NCBI GenBank assembly: GCA_947304405.1
Contig: CAMZBB010000009.1
Coordinates: 1 to 45,689 of the forward strand
Reading direction: 5' to 3'
Origin: an uncultured Clostridia bacterium
GTDB lineage: Bacteria > Bacillota > Clostridia > Saccharofermentanales > Saccharofermentanaceae
Length of the DNA: 45,689 nt
The position numbers and the translations under genes were made by a program. Positions 22,601-30,453 of this stretch are shown one piece after another; the stretch's first letter is position 1, and the number at the start of each line of letters is the position of its first letter. The notes beneath the pieces were generated by a model. It saw nothing but the letters and a program-made list of their open reading frames with translations. It searched no databases and was not told where the DNA came from.

Positions 22601-24119
22601 GGCCCGCGGAGATGTCGCCTACAGAAGCTCCTTCCTTTTGCGCCTGCTTGACCTTCGAGTTCATGAAGACCGTGCATCTCGTGCCAAGATCGACAGGCTT
22701 TGTGGAAGATAATGCCGCAGCGGCAAACTCGGGCGTCGTAAGTCCCAAAGTCTCAGCGAAAGTCTGGATAAAGGATCCGCATCCTGAAGAGCATGCCTCA
22801 TTGAGCATGATGGAATCGATAACGCCGTTCCTGATCTTCATGCACTTCATGTCCTGTCCGCCGATATCGATGATGAAATCAACGTCCGGGCAGAAGAACT
22901 TTGCCGACTGGAAGTGCGCCATCGTCTCGATCTCGCCTATGTCGATATTGAGCGCGGCCCTGATTATGTTCTCGCCGTATCCGGTAACGCATGAATATGC
23001 GATATGGCAGTCTTCGGGCATCTTATCGTAGATATCCTTCATGATCGTAACAGCGCTCATGACAGGATTGCCCTTGTTGCTGGCATAGTATGTATAAACG
23101 AGCTCGCCCCTCATGTTGATAACGACAGCCTTTGTAGTCGTCGAACCCGCATCAAGTCCAAGGAAGAGCGGTCCCTTCTGGGTTGAAAAATCAAGGACAG
23201 GGATCATGTCCTTCTTATGGCGCTCGTCAAATGCCTTCTTGTCTTCCTCATCCTTAAAGATCGGGTCGATCCTGATAATGTCAGGGACAAAGCCTTCGCG
23301 GTTCTTGAGCTTAACGAGGAGATCCTCGAGCTTCTGGGGATTCTTTCCATCTGCAGAGAGCGCAGCTCCGAGACCGACATAGATCTGGGCCTCTTCAGGC
23401 ATCCAGAACGAATCGACTTTTTCTGCGAGCGTTCTTTCAAAAGCACTCCTGAGCTCTGAATTGAAGAAAAGCGGCCCTCCAAGGAATGCGACATTTCCCT
23501 TTATCGGTCTTCCGCAGGCAAGTCCGGAGATCGTCTGATTGACCACGGACTGGTAGATGGAAGCGGCAAGGTCTTCTTTTGCGGCGCCTTCATTGATAAG
23601 CGGCTGGAGATCGCTTTTCGCGAAAACACCGCAGCGGCTCGCAATGGTATAAAGCGACCTGTAGTCTTTTGCAAAGTTATTGAGGCCGTCCGCATCAGTC
23701 TGCAGGAGCGAAGCCATCTGGTCGATGAACGCGCCCGTACCGCCGGCACAGGTACCGTTCATACGCTGTTCCAATACCGGGTGCATGTATGTGATCTTGG
23801 CATCCTCACCGCCAAGCTCGATGATTACGTCAGTCTCGGGATGATACTTCCTGATAGCCACGGTCTCGGCCATGACTTCCTGCGTGAACTTAAGTCCGAG
23901 CCAGTTTGCGACCGAAAGACCGCCGGAACCCGTGATAACGGTATCCACCATGATGCCCGGGAATTTCCTGTTAAGGTCTTCGAAAAGCTCGTTGAGAAGG
24001 CCCGAGACATCCGAGTGATGCCTCTTATATTCGCTGTGGATTATCTTATCACCGTCAAGTAAAACGACTTTGATCGTTGTTGAACCAATATCAAGCCCTA
24101 AACTGTAGAACTTGTCCAT
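19650..24119 (-). CDS. Giant acyl-CoA dehydratase-type activase (two BadF/HgdC ATPases, DUF2229, HgdB-like)
   Basis: The 1489-residue protein joins an ATP-dependent electron activator to dehydratase/reductase-like domains. ATPase 1 (about 4-260) has LGLDIGSTTIK, ELGGEDAKI, Cys124 in NGTCAGGTGAF and Cys163 in SRCGVFAKSD. ATPase 2 (about 317-580) has LGLDAGSTTTK, DIGGQDMK, EACSSGCGSF (Cys443, Cys447) and TRCTVFMNSK. In HgdC the equivalent two cysteines of each subunit hold a bridging [4Fe-4S] cluster. Next come a DUF2229 region (IGIPRVLNQYENYPFW, about 690) and HgdB-like segments with GRPYHIDPEINHG, TQTGGGCRATNY and NIICAQPFACLPNHV. GGAGGG lies 6 nt before the ATG. It precedes polA by 2 nt. Members are common in anaerobic Clostridia; the substrate is not known here. 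Confidence 0.9.
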   Translation of the reverse strand: MDKFYSLGLDIGSTTIKVVLLDGDKIIHSEYKRHHSDVSGLLNELFEDLNRKFPGIMVDTVITGSGGLSVANWLGLKFTQEVMAETVAIRKYHPETDVIIELGGEDAKITYMHPVLEQRMNGTCAGGTGAFIDQMASLLQTDADGLNNFAKDYRSLYTIASRCGVFAKSDLQPLINEGAAKEDLAASIYQSVVNQTISGLACGRPIKGNVAFLGGPLFFNSELRSAFERTLAEKVDSFWMPEEAQIYVGLGAALSADGKNPQKLEDLLVKLKNREGFVPDIIRIDPIFKDEEDKKAFDERHKKDMIPVLDFSTQKGPLFLGLDAGSTTTKAVVINMRGELVYTYYASNKGNPVMSAVTIMKDIYDKMPEDCHIAYSCVTGYGENIIRAALNIDIGEIETMAHFQSAKFFCPDVDFIIDIGGQDMKCMKIRNGVIDSIMLNEACSSGCGSFIQTFAETLGLTTPEFAAAALSSTKPVDLGTRCTVFMNSKVKQAQKEGASVGDISAGLSYSVVRNALYKVIKIRDTEQLGKNIVVQGGTFLNDAILRCFELVSKRDVIRPNVAGLMGAFGAALIAQRRCKDGSVTKLLGKDELDSFSMETENTQCPGCTNHCRLTVATFSNGRKFVSGNRCERGEDIALDKEPGNEKDKLPNLFNYKYNRTFNYKPLKLEDAPRGEIGIPRVLNQYENYPFWFTVLTKLGFRVLISARSSHKLYESGMETIPSESVCYPAKLAHGHIENLISRGIKTIFYPDIPYENIENLSSNNHYNCPIVCSYPEVIRNNVENIKEKEIRYLNPFMPLDNLDCVAEQLVKIFDYTAVSLAEAKAAVAAGAEEYFNFKEDIRNKGKEILKEMEEKGIKGVVLAGRPYHIDPEINHGIPEMINSLGLAVLTEDSVARPGRLKRPIRVIDQWMYHTRLYEAAAYVITRPDLELVQLTSFGCGLDAVTSDQVQEILESSGKLYTLLKIDEVSNLGAARIRMRSLVVAMNERAELEQSGENIEKLYPSKDAQPDDAPYTMRRVEFTKENKKNHTILAPQMAPIQFEFVEAIFHKHGYKLKLLKQATREDIECGLKFVNNDACFPTIIVVGQMINAILKGDIDPDNTTLAITQTGGGCRATNYVAFLRKALREAGYPQIPVITISAQRFEKNEGFEYTAGFLLDAIKALSLGDMLTTLLLRVRPYEKVEGSANALYSYINKIGRHMLNPKGVSDDLTVRYDKIMPGSYYSKSPEQKKKIRDCLADIGVDMENVPVIKKYKAFIKYAVSKFNELPLQDIPRKPRVGLVGEILVKFQPDANNNAIDVIEQEGCEGVLPGVLDFFLYCAYNPVWQAENLGKSKKTGYIMKQGIKFLEALRKPINREFKATGGKFMLTERIQELAEKSSSVLSCGNSCGEGWFLTAEMIELIQDGVPNIICAQPFACLPNHVTGKGMIKELRRQYPNSNIIPIDYDPGASEANQLNRIKLMISTAHTVRNKEIEDAKRSGNAAVVTED

Positions 24120-24140
24120 CTGCTTCCCTCCAAATTGCGG

Positions 24141-24929
24141 TTATTTCCTGTTTCCGGACGAAGGAGCACCCTTCGGCTGGATTCTATTTGCCGGCAACTG
24201 AGCTGCCGTATCAGAGTATTTTGCTCCACTGACGCTTCCCATACCCGGTCTCGCATCCGAAGAACGGGCGGGTGCCGCAGGTTTACGTCTCGCTGGTATG
24301 CTTCCGAACACCTTAAGCGACTTGTCCTTAAGATCCGCAAGCCATTTCAGCTGTTCGTTCTTCAAGCTCGCCCTGAAGTCCCTGTTGACCAGGCTTGCTT
24401 TGAATTCCGCATTCAAAGCTATCCTTAAGAGTTCATCCGGGATTCCGAGTCCGAGATCAAAAGCATGTCCGAAGGTATCGTAAGCAACGAGTCTTAAGGA
24501 TTCCATTATCTTCCTGACATTCTCCTCGTAAACATCGACATCACACTTGAGCCCGAGCTGGAGCATCATGCCGGTAAAATTGAGATTAATGTACGGAAGA
24601 TTGCTTGAGAATATGAGATGAAGACAGATCAGCTTCATATAAGACTCAAGGTTCAGGCATTCCTGATCGCAGATAAGCGCAAGCTGCCCGTCTGCAGTCA
24701 TGGCGGAGATGTCAGATCTCTCCCCTTCAAATCCGTTTGCCCACAAAAAGTACAGCTCCCTGAAGACTTCGTTCTTGAAATGCTCGAAATCCCTCGTGAG
24801 CGGCTCTGCGAGAATATTATTCCCGAGGTTGAAGATGTACTGCATGTACGATACTTCAAGATAGCTCGGGACTGAGAAATATTTGAAATAAGCAGCCACA
24901 TCACGGCTGTTGTATATATATCTGTGCAA
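24141..24929 (-). CDS. Unrecognised protein with Pro/Ala/Ser-rich basic tail
   Basis: I do not recognise this protein of about 262 residues. The first 210 or so residues look mostly helical with many aromatic and acidic residues (YFKYFSVPSYLEVSYMQYIF, FKNEVFRELYFLWANGFEG) and several scattered cysteines; the last 45 are low-complexity and basic (Pro, Ala, Arg, Ser, Gly), probably disordered. There is no signal peptide. No ATG opens the frame: TTG at 24944 lacks a ribosome site, while TTG at 24927-24929 has GAGG nine bases upstream and about 30 nt after the predicted transcription start, so the latter is preferred. It lies 21 nt before the giant activase gene and appears to head that operon. 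Confidence 0.65.
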   Translation of the reverse strand: MHRYIYNSRDVAAYFKYFSVPSYLEVSYMQYIFNLGNNILAEPLTRDFEHFKNEVFRELYFLWANGFEGERSDISAMTADGQLALICDQECLNLESYMKLICLHLIFSSNLPYINLNFTGMMLQLGLKCDVDVYEENVRKIMESLRLVAYDTFGHAFDLGLGIPDELLRIALNAEFKASLVNRDFRASLKNEQLKWLADLKDKSLKVFGSIPARRKPAAPARSSDARPGMGSVSGAKYSDTAAQLPANRIQPKGAPSSGNRK

Positions 24930-24965
24930 AGACAATAACCTCAACGCATTATTTTACAGCTTAAA

Positions 24966-24974
24966 ATTATAACA
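24966..24974 (-). promoter_or_regulatory. Extended -10 promoter of the unknown gene-activase-polA unit
   Basis: Read on the minus strand, TGTTATAAT is a perfect extended -10 element, 37 nt before the favoured TTG start. An alternating CG octamer (24978-24985) lies a few bases upstream, within the spacer. No convincing -35 box is seen. Confidence 0.7.
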
Positions 24975-25046
24975 TAACGCGCGCGTAATACTTGTAATAA
25001 ATAGCAGATTTTCGGAGAAAAAAACTCCCCAATATCGTGTTCTTGT

Positions 25047-25913
25047 TTATTTGCCGATGACTCCGGTCATTCCGAGGACCAGAATGGCGATACCAAGAAC
25101 GATACGGTACCATCCGAAACATGTAAAACCGTGCTTTTTGATAAAGCTCATCAAACCCTTTATGACAAAGAGGCTTACGACGAACGCGGTAACCATGCCG
25201 ATACCGAGTATTATCAGCTCATTGCTGCTCACATCGCCCTTGAACTTTACGATCTTAAGAAGGCTGGCACCGAACATGACGGGAATAGCCAGGAAGAAAG
25301 TAAACTTTGCAGCCGCTTCCCTCTTGATGCCCATGCCGAGCGAGCCGACTATGGTGGATCCGGATCTCGAAGCGCCCGGGAAGATCGCAGCAAGGAGCTG
25401 GAACATGCCGATCATGAAGGCATGTCCCCAGTTGATCTGGCCGATGGTCTTGATCTTGGGCTCTTTATCCTTGATGATCCGCTCAACAACGATGAAAGCT
25501 ATACCGAAAACGATAAGGGCAATCGCGACAACGTAGAAATTGTACAGATGCTCATCGAGCCAGTCATCGAAAAGAACGCCTACGATAGCTGCAGGAATGC
25601 ATGCAACGAGGATCTTGAACCACATGATGAACTTGTCCTTCATGATCCAGCGGCCAATTCCTTTGTCAGACAGAGGATGATTATTGCGTTTGACGCCGAA
25701 AGGCCAGATCTCCCACCAGAAGACGATGATAACAGCCATTATCGCGCCAAGCTGGATAACGACAAGGTAAAGATCATAAAACTCGGGCGATACGGAATTG
25801 CTGAGCTTCATGAACTCGTCCAGAATGATCATGTGACCCGTGGAACTTACGGGCAGCCATTCGGTTATGCCTTCAACGATTCCGAATATTAATGCAACAA
25901 AATAATCCCACAT
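25047..25913 (-). CDS. uppP: Undecaprenyl-diphosphate phosphatase
   Basis: UppP (BacA) removes a phosphate from undecaprenyl pyrophosphate at the membrane, recycling the lipid carrier for peptidoglycan and other wall polymers; overexpression gives bacitracin resistance. The 288-residue multipass protein has both family motifs: EGITEWLPVSSTGHM (14-28) and PGASRSGSTIVGSLGMG further on. The ATG at 25911-25913 is chosen over an upstream TTG; GGGGAG lies 10 nt before it. It starts 32 nt after leuA with no promoter or terminator visible in between, so it probably lies in the T-box-controlled leuA transcript. Confidence 0.95.
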   Translation of the reverse strand: MWDYFVALIFGIVEGITEWLPVSSTGHMIILDEFMKLSNSVSPEFYDLYLVVIQLGAIMAVIIVFWWEIWPFGVKRNNHPLSDKGIGRWIMKDKFIMWFKILVACIPAAIVGVLFDDWLDEHLYNFYVVAIALIVFGIAFIVVERIIKDKEPKIKTIGQINWGHAFMIGMFQLLAAIFPGASRSGSTIVGSLGMGIKREAAAKFTFFLAIPVMFGASLLKIVKFKGDVSSNELIILGIGMVTAFVVSLFVIKGLMSFIKKHGFTCFGWYRIVLGIAILVLGMTGVIGK

Positions 25914-25945
25914 AATTAAATAACTCCCCAAAAATCGTACGGGAC

Positions 25946-27622
25946 TTATCTTATCACATTAATCATTCTGTTGTATGCGCAAACTACGGCACGAACGGAA
26001 GATTTGGTGACGGAACTGGACACGCCCGCTCCGATATAGGTTTTTCCGTCGTTTTTGTTCAATATCTCAATGTATGTGATAGCCGCCGAATCAGAACCGC
26101 TCTTCATTGCGTGCTCGGAATAGTCCTTGATCTCGAAATCAATGCCGGTATATGTCTTGAACGCAGTCACGAAAGCATCAAGGAGACCGTTACCGGTACC
26201 TTTGATGATAACGGGCTCTCCGTTGTCCGTGATGACCGATTCGACCGTGGATATCTGTTCGCTGTCCTGCTGCTCCGAGAAGGTCTTCAGGCCGTACGGC
26301 TCCAGAACATTGATGTACTTGTCATCGAACAGATCGAAGATCTGCTGGGGCGTCAGTTCGTTTTCAAAGCCGTTTTCTTCAGTCGCGGCCTTAACCACAG
26401 GCAGGAAACTGCGCAGAAAGCTTTTCGGCAGATGGATTCCGAAGTGTTTTTCCATGACATAGGAGATACCGCCCCTGCCCGACTGGGAATTGATCCTGAT
26501 GACAGGTTCGTACTGGCGGCCGACATCCGCAGGATCGATAGGCAGATACGGAACCGCCCACACTGTCGAATGGCGCTCTTCCATCTTCTTTCTGCCCTTG
26601 TTGATCGCATCCTGATGAGATCCGGAGAACGCGGTAAACACGAGTTTTCCGGCCCAAGGATGCCTGGGCTCGACCTTCATTCCAGTACAGTCTTCATATA
26701 CGTCGATGACGTTATTCATGTCCGAGAAATCCAGACACGGATCAACGCCTAACATCAGCATGTTTATGGCAAGAGTCACGATATCAACATTTCCGGTCCT
26801 CTCACCGTTTCCGAAAAGGGTTCCTTCTACCCTGTCAGCGCCTGCCATCAGGCCGAATTCGGAAGTTGCGACCGCCGTTCCCCTGTCGTTATGCGTATGC
26901 AGAGACACTATGATCTGGTCTCTCCACCTTGTATGCGTGCAGAAATACTCCACCTGGTCCGCAAAAACGTTTGCCGTCTGATATTCAACGGTCTCAGGCA
27001 AGTTGATTATCGCCTTGTGGTCACGGTCAGGTCTCCAGATGTCCAAGACCGCATCGCAGATCCTTACCGCGAACTCGGGCTCGGTCGAAGAAAAGCTTTC
27101 GGGCGAATACTCGAGTATGAATTCCGTTCCCGAGTCATCCTTTGCGATGTATTCCATGATGAGTCTGGCGCCAACTTCAGCGAGATCTATGCAGTCCTCG
27201 GGAGCAAAGCCAAAGACGACGTCCCTTTGCAGCGTGCTGGTAGAGTTATACAGATGGATGATCGCTTTCTTAGAGCCTCTTACAGCTTCCATCGTCTTCT
27301 CGATTATGTGAGGCCTGGACTGTGTCAGCACCTGGATCGCAACGCCGTCAGGTATCAGGTCGTTATCGATCAGATGGCGGCAGAAATTATAATCTGTTTC
27401 CGAAGCAGCGGGAAAACCGATCTCGATCTCCTTGAAGCCGATCTCGCACAAGAACTTGAAGAACTCGACCTTCTGATCGAGCGTCATAGGGACTTCCAAA
27501 GCCTGGTTTCCGTCCCTTAAGTCCACTGAACACCAGATCGGTGCCTTAGATATGACTCTTGACGGCCACTGGCGGTTCGGCATGGGAACCGTAGGGTTTG
27601 CCTCGTATTTGCTACTATTCAT
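25946..27622 (-). CDS. leuA: 2-Isopropylmalate synthase (LeuA type 2)
   Basis: LeuA condenses acetyl-CoA with 2-ketoisovalerate, the committed step of leucine synthesis. The 558-residue product is the longer form found in actinobacteria and many Clostridia, beginning with PNRQWPSRVISKAPIWCSVD. The HMGL-like barrel carries LRDGNQ (35-40), the metal-binding HTHNDRG (242-248) and GNGERTGNVD; an allosteric LeuA dimer domain follows from about residue 425 to the end, expected to give leucine feedback inhibition. GGAGGT lies 8-9 nt before the ATG. A T-box leader with a leucine specifier precedes it. No other leucine-pathway gene is adjacent; uppP follows. Confidence 0.96.
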   Translation of the reverse strand: MNSSKYEANPTVPMPNRQWPSRVISKAPIWCSVDLRDGNQALEVPMTLDQKVEFFKFLCEIGFKEIEIGFPAASETDYNFCRHLIDNDLIPDGVAIQVLTQSRPHIIEKTMEAVRGSKKAIIHLYNSTSTLQRDVVFGFAPEDCIDLAEVGARLIMEYIAKDDSGTEFILEYSPESFSSTEPEFAVRICDAVLDIWRPDRDHKAIINLPETVEYQTANVFADQVEYFCTHTRWRDQIIVSLHTHNDRGTAVATSEFGLMAGADRVEGTLFGNGERTGNVDIVTLAINMLMLGVDPCLDFSDMNNVIDVYEDCTGMKVEPRHPWAGKLVFTAFSGSHQDAINKGRKKMEERHSTVWAVPYLPIDPADVGRQYEPVIRINSQSGRGGISYVMEKHFGIHLPKSFLRSFLPVVKAATEENGFENELTPQQIFDLFDDKYINVLEPYGLKTFSEQQDSEQISTVESVITDNGEPVIIKGTGNGLLDAFVTAFKTYTGIDFEIKDYSEHAMKSGSDSAAITYIEILNKNDGKTYIGAGVSSSVTKSSVRAVVCAYNRMINVIR

Positions 27623-27642
27623 ACCGCTGTACCTCCTTGTAC

Positions 27643-27681
27643 AAAAAAGCCCCTCGTCTCCTTATATAGAGACGAAGGGGC
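27643..27681 (-). terminator. T-box-regulated intrinsic terminator
   Basis: On the minus strand GCCCCTTCGTCTC (27669-27681) pairs with GAGACGAGGGGC (27649-27660) across an 8-nt loop with one bulge, followed by six T residues (27643-27648). The 5' arm adjoins the conserved T-box sequence, as required for mutually exclusive folding. Confidence 0.93.
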
Positions 27682-27925
27682 GTTCGCGGTACCACTCTAT
27701 TTCACAGCAATGCTGTGCACTCACAAGATACGGGAATTGCTTCCGATATCAGTGTCCCTGTAACGTGGGACAACTCCGTTCAAGTCTAATTGCCACAAGG
27801 CTTTCAACCGAATGCTCCGGGGTGAGTTCCTTCTTCTGCGTCTTACCTGCTCGCACCGGACGCAGGCTCTCTGTAAAGACACATTGATGAAGTACTATTC
27901 CTCTTCATCGCATTTATTTATTCAA
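27643..27925 (-). promoter_or_regulatory. Leucine T-box leader of leuA
   Basis: On the minus strand this untranslated leader carries the hallmarks of a T-box that senses uncharged tRNA. The near-invariant T-box sequence AGAGTGGTACCGCG is at 27685-27698. The Stem I signatures are GATGAAGAG near the 5' end (about 27901-27908), AGAGAG, and GGTGCGAGCAGG. The specifier bulge reads GGAACTCACCCCGG with CTC (leucine) at 27824-27826. A terminator hairpin follows the antiterminator strand. When leucyl-tRNA is uncharged, binding should stabilise the antiterminator and allow leuA (and probably uppP) transcription. The leader fills nearly the entire 337-nt gap before leuA. The 5' boundary is approximate. 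Confidence 0.95.
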
Positions 27926-27933
27926 TTTTCGAT

Positions 27934-27963
27934 ACTTTAACATACGGGCCTTGAAAAGGTCAA
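27934..27963 (-). promoter_or_regulatory. Probable promoter of the leuA T-box transcript
   Basis: On the minus strand TTGACC (27958-27963) and TAAAGT (27934-27939) are 18 bp apart, placing the start of transcription near 27927, just before the Stem I sequences. The -35 hexamer overlaps the stop codon of the preceding lipoprotein gene. Confidence 0.55.
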
Positions 27964-28946
27964 CCATTTAAGGATTTTGCCTTCTTTCTTGCATCGTATT
28001 TGGCAAGCAGTTCTGATGTCTCTCCCGTTGCTGCATAAGAAGACAGTATTGCAAAATCGGAAGTTTGATACTCTTTCCACACTTCATCTATATCCCTGCC
28101 TTCAAAAGCGGTTCCCTCAAAGAGTTTTTTCCATGCAGAATCCCATTCAGAAGAAGGATATTCACCCTTTGTACAGATCAGGTAATAATCCTTCATAAAA
28201 TCCCTTCCGGACCCTGAAAGATTGTAATCCAGCCATACAAGAAACCTGACGGAAGTCTCGCGGCTTGATTCATCTTTGGCAGTCTGCAAAGTCCAGCCGT
28301 GATCGTTATATCTTCCGTCGTCAACACAATATATGAAGCGGCAATAATCAGCAAAACGCTCGATATAACTGTCATATTCAAGATTCTCGCCGTTCCAGCC
28401 GTTCTGGATAATGTGAGCCAGTTCATGAGTAATGCAGTCATAATCCTCCGGGTAATTCCAAAGCCACATGTCATGAAGATGGATCTTGTTTTCCCATGCT
28501 TCAGCTATCTCGTACCCTTTGTTCTCGATAATGAGCACTACATCGGAAGGTGCATCCGAGTACTTGCCAAAACGCTCATAAAGCACCGGATATACCTGCC
28601 AAAACAGCCTGGAAAGTTCACCGATCTTATCGGCGGTAGTATTTCCGGCCCAATCCGAAAGCTCAAAAGTCAGAGAGTATCTTCTCCCCTTGATCTTACC
28701 GCTTTCAATGACCGTTTTATCCTTGAATTCTATGTTGATTTCCTTATCAAGTCTTTCGAAAACGGAAGGGTCGACAATACAGTTATCCGGGTATTTCTTT
28801 ACGGTTGTTTCCGGCGTTGTTACAGTGCTTTGAGCGGTTGTGATGATCGCAGAGCTTACAGAAGACTCGGGATAACGTGATGAACATCCTGTCAAAGCCA
28901 TGCATAAACAAAGCGTTGCAGCTTCGATCGTTCTTATCATTCTCAT
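27960..28946 (-). CDS. Secreted lipoprotein, putative zinc peptidase of the basic secretory protein type
   Basis: The 328-residue product has a lipoprotein signal peptide ending in the lipobox LTGC (Cys21), a Ser/Thr-rich linker to about residue 50, and a globular domain. It contains a zinc-binding HELAH (about 174-178) followed by IIQNGW and then YIERFADYCRFIY (about 194-206). This HExxH...E-x-x-ADYxR arrangement is that of the basic secretory protein peptidase family (PF04450-like), which I recognise by motif only. Start: the ATG at 28944-28946 lies 4 nt after the murD stop; an upstream TTG inside murD is less likely since the signal peptide would be displaced. It would act on the outer face of the membrane; the substrate is unknown. 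Confidence 0.65.
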   Translation of the reverse strand: MRMIRTIEAATLCLCMALTGCSSRYPESSVSSAIITTAQSTVTTPETTVKKYPDNCIVDPSVFERLDKEINIEFKDKTVIESGKIKGRRYSLTFELSDWAGNTTADKIGELSRLFWQVYPVLYERFGKYSDAPSDVVLIIENKGYEIAEAWENKIHLHDMWLWNYPEDYDCITHELAHIIQNGWNGENLEYDSYIERFADYCRFIYCVDDGRYNDHGWTLQTAKDESSRETSVRFLVWLDYNLSGSGRDFMKDYYLICTKGEYPSSEWDSAWKKLFEGTAFEGRDIDEVWKEYQTSDFAILSSYAATGETSELLAKYDARKKAKSLNG

Positions 28947-28950
28947 GGTA

Positions 28951-30444
28951 TTACTCGAGTCCGTTAACAAGGTCTCTGAACATGTCTCCCCTGTGCTCGA
29001 AATGTCTGAAATGATCGTATGACGTTCCGATCGAACTCATTATCACTATCTCGCCAGGCTTTGCCCATTCCCTGGCCTTGGCGATCGCTTCCTTGTATGC
29101 ATTTACGACGTTGTCCCTCGTCTTGGGGAACTCATAAACGTCGCCTTCCTTATCCGGGATGCGGTAGATCTCGTACTTACGGCCGTTAGCTTCTTTCGCG
29201 ATTATATCTGTAACAAGATCCGCATTCGATCCGTATATGATTATCCTGTCACACACGTTAAGGATCGCATCTCCGAGCTTGCTGTACAGGCACTTTTTGT
29301 CAGCGCCGCCGCAGATAAGGACGCCCTTTTCCTTGCGCATGGCCAAAGCGTTCATGGTGTTGAGCGAACGGTTCGGCGAAGTGTCGATCGAAGAGTTATA
29401 CCACCTGACGCCGTCTAACTCCCTGATAAACTCTATCCTGTGGGGAACGCCCTTGAAATTCCTTGCGACATAAGCAATGTCTTCTGGCTTTGCATAATCT
29501 ATAACTGCACAGGTAGCGGCAAGGAAATTCTCCACGTTGTGAAGTCCGGGAATGAAGATCTCGTCCATGCCGCAGATATCAACGGATTTGCCGTTTTCCT
29601 CATAAATGAGCCTTCCGTCCTCGGTATAAGCCCTCGGATAAAGAGGCGAATCAGATCTCATCACCTTGCCCTTGTTTGCAGAGAAAAGCTTGACCCTGCC
29701 TCTTGCAATGTCCTTCATCTCATATGTAAGGTCGCAGCCTGCATTGAGAATGACTTTACCTACGGGGCCCTGATTCCTGAAAGCATTGACCTTGGCCTGA
29801 ATGTACTCATCGTAATCCTTATGGAAGTCCAAGTGGTTAGGCGTGATATTCGTGACGATAGCGACATCTGCGGGCGTACTCATCCCCAAGAGCTGGAAAG
29901 AAGACAGCTCAAGCACGACCTTGTCATCAGGCCCGATCTCGCCGATGCGGTCCAGCAGGGGCGTTCCGATATTGCCGCCAAGCCATACCTTGTAACCCGC
30001 CTGCTTCAATATCTCAGCAGTAAGTGTCGTCGTTGTTGTCTTTCCGTCAGAACCCGTGATCGCAAAGATCTCCGCCGGACACAGATTCATGAACAGTTCC
30101 ATCTCTGTTGTCAGTATGGAACCCATTTCCTTCAATGACTGGAGCTCGGGCGTCTCAAAACGCATCTTGGGCGTCTTGAAAACGATATCGTAGTGATCGT
30201 CCCTTAAATGAGTAAGATATGACTCGCCTAAAGACCACTTAATATCAGGAGCAATTTCGGTAATCGCATCGATATTTTTCTTGAGGACGGGATCTTCGGC
30301 GGTGAGCTTGTCGCACGCAGTAACGATACAGCCCAGTGAAGAAAGCCACTTTATAAGCGGCGTATTGGAGATGCCGACTCCGATAACAGCGGCTTTCCTG
30401 CCCTTGATGTATTTTTTGAACTCTTCAAGTTTATAGTTGCCCAT
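28951..30444 (-). CDS. murD: UDP-N-acetylmuramoylalanine--D-glutamate ligase
   Basis: MurD adds D-glutamate to UDP-MurNAc-L-Ala in cytoplasmic peptidoglycan synthesis. The 497-residue product has a Rossmann N-terminal domain (AAVIGVGISNTPLIKWL), the ATP loop ITGSDGKTTTTT (129-140), LELSSFQLLGM, NITPNHLDFH, PGLHNVENFLAA, GVPHRIEFIRELDGVRWYNS and a C-terminal domain with GGADKK. It is about 50 residues longer than E. coli MurD. The ATG follows an AAGGAG site. Unusually it is not in a mur/fts cluster but lies behind two ABC transporter genes and before a secreted peptidase-like lipoprotein. Confidence 0.93.
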   Translation of the reverse strand: MGNYKLEEFKKYIKGRKAAVIGVGISNTPLIKWLSSLGCIVTACDKLTAEDPVLKKNIDAITEIAPDIKWSLGESYLTHLRDDHYDIVFKTPKMRFETPELQSLKEMGSILTTEMELFMNLCPAEIFAITGSDGKTTTTTLTAEILKQAGYKVWLGGNIGTPLLDRIGEIGPDDKVVLELSSFQLLGMSTPADVAIVTNITPNHLDFHKDYDEYIQAKVNAFRNQGPVGKVILNAGCDLTYEMKDIARGRVKLFSANKGKVMRSDSPLYPRAYTEDGRLIYEENGKSVDICGMDEIFIPGLHNVENFLAATCAVIDYAKPEDIAYVARNFKGVPHRIEFIRELDGVRWYNSSIDTSPNRSLNTMNALAMRKEKGVLICGGADKKCLYSKLGDAILNVCDRIIIYGSNADLVTDIIAKEANGRKYEIYRIPDKEGDVYEFPKTRDNVVNAYKEAIAKAREWAKPGEIVIMSSIGTSYDHFRHFEHRGDMFRDLVNGLE

Positions 30445-30453
30445 AAATTCTCC

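Noticed and set aside
25000..25040. GGAG-A7-CTCC hairpin after uppP as intrinsic terminator
   Set aside because: Stem of only four to five pairs and no T-run on the minus strand after it.
25131..25892. 253-codon open frame antisense to uppP
   Set aside because: Shadow of uppP, highly charged as expected from reverse reading of membrane helices.
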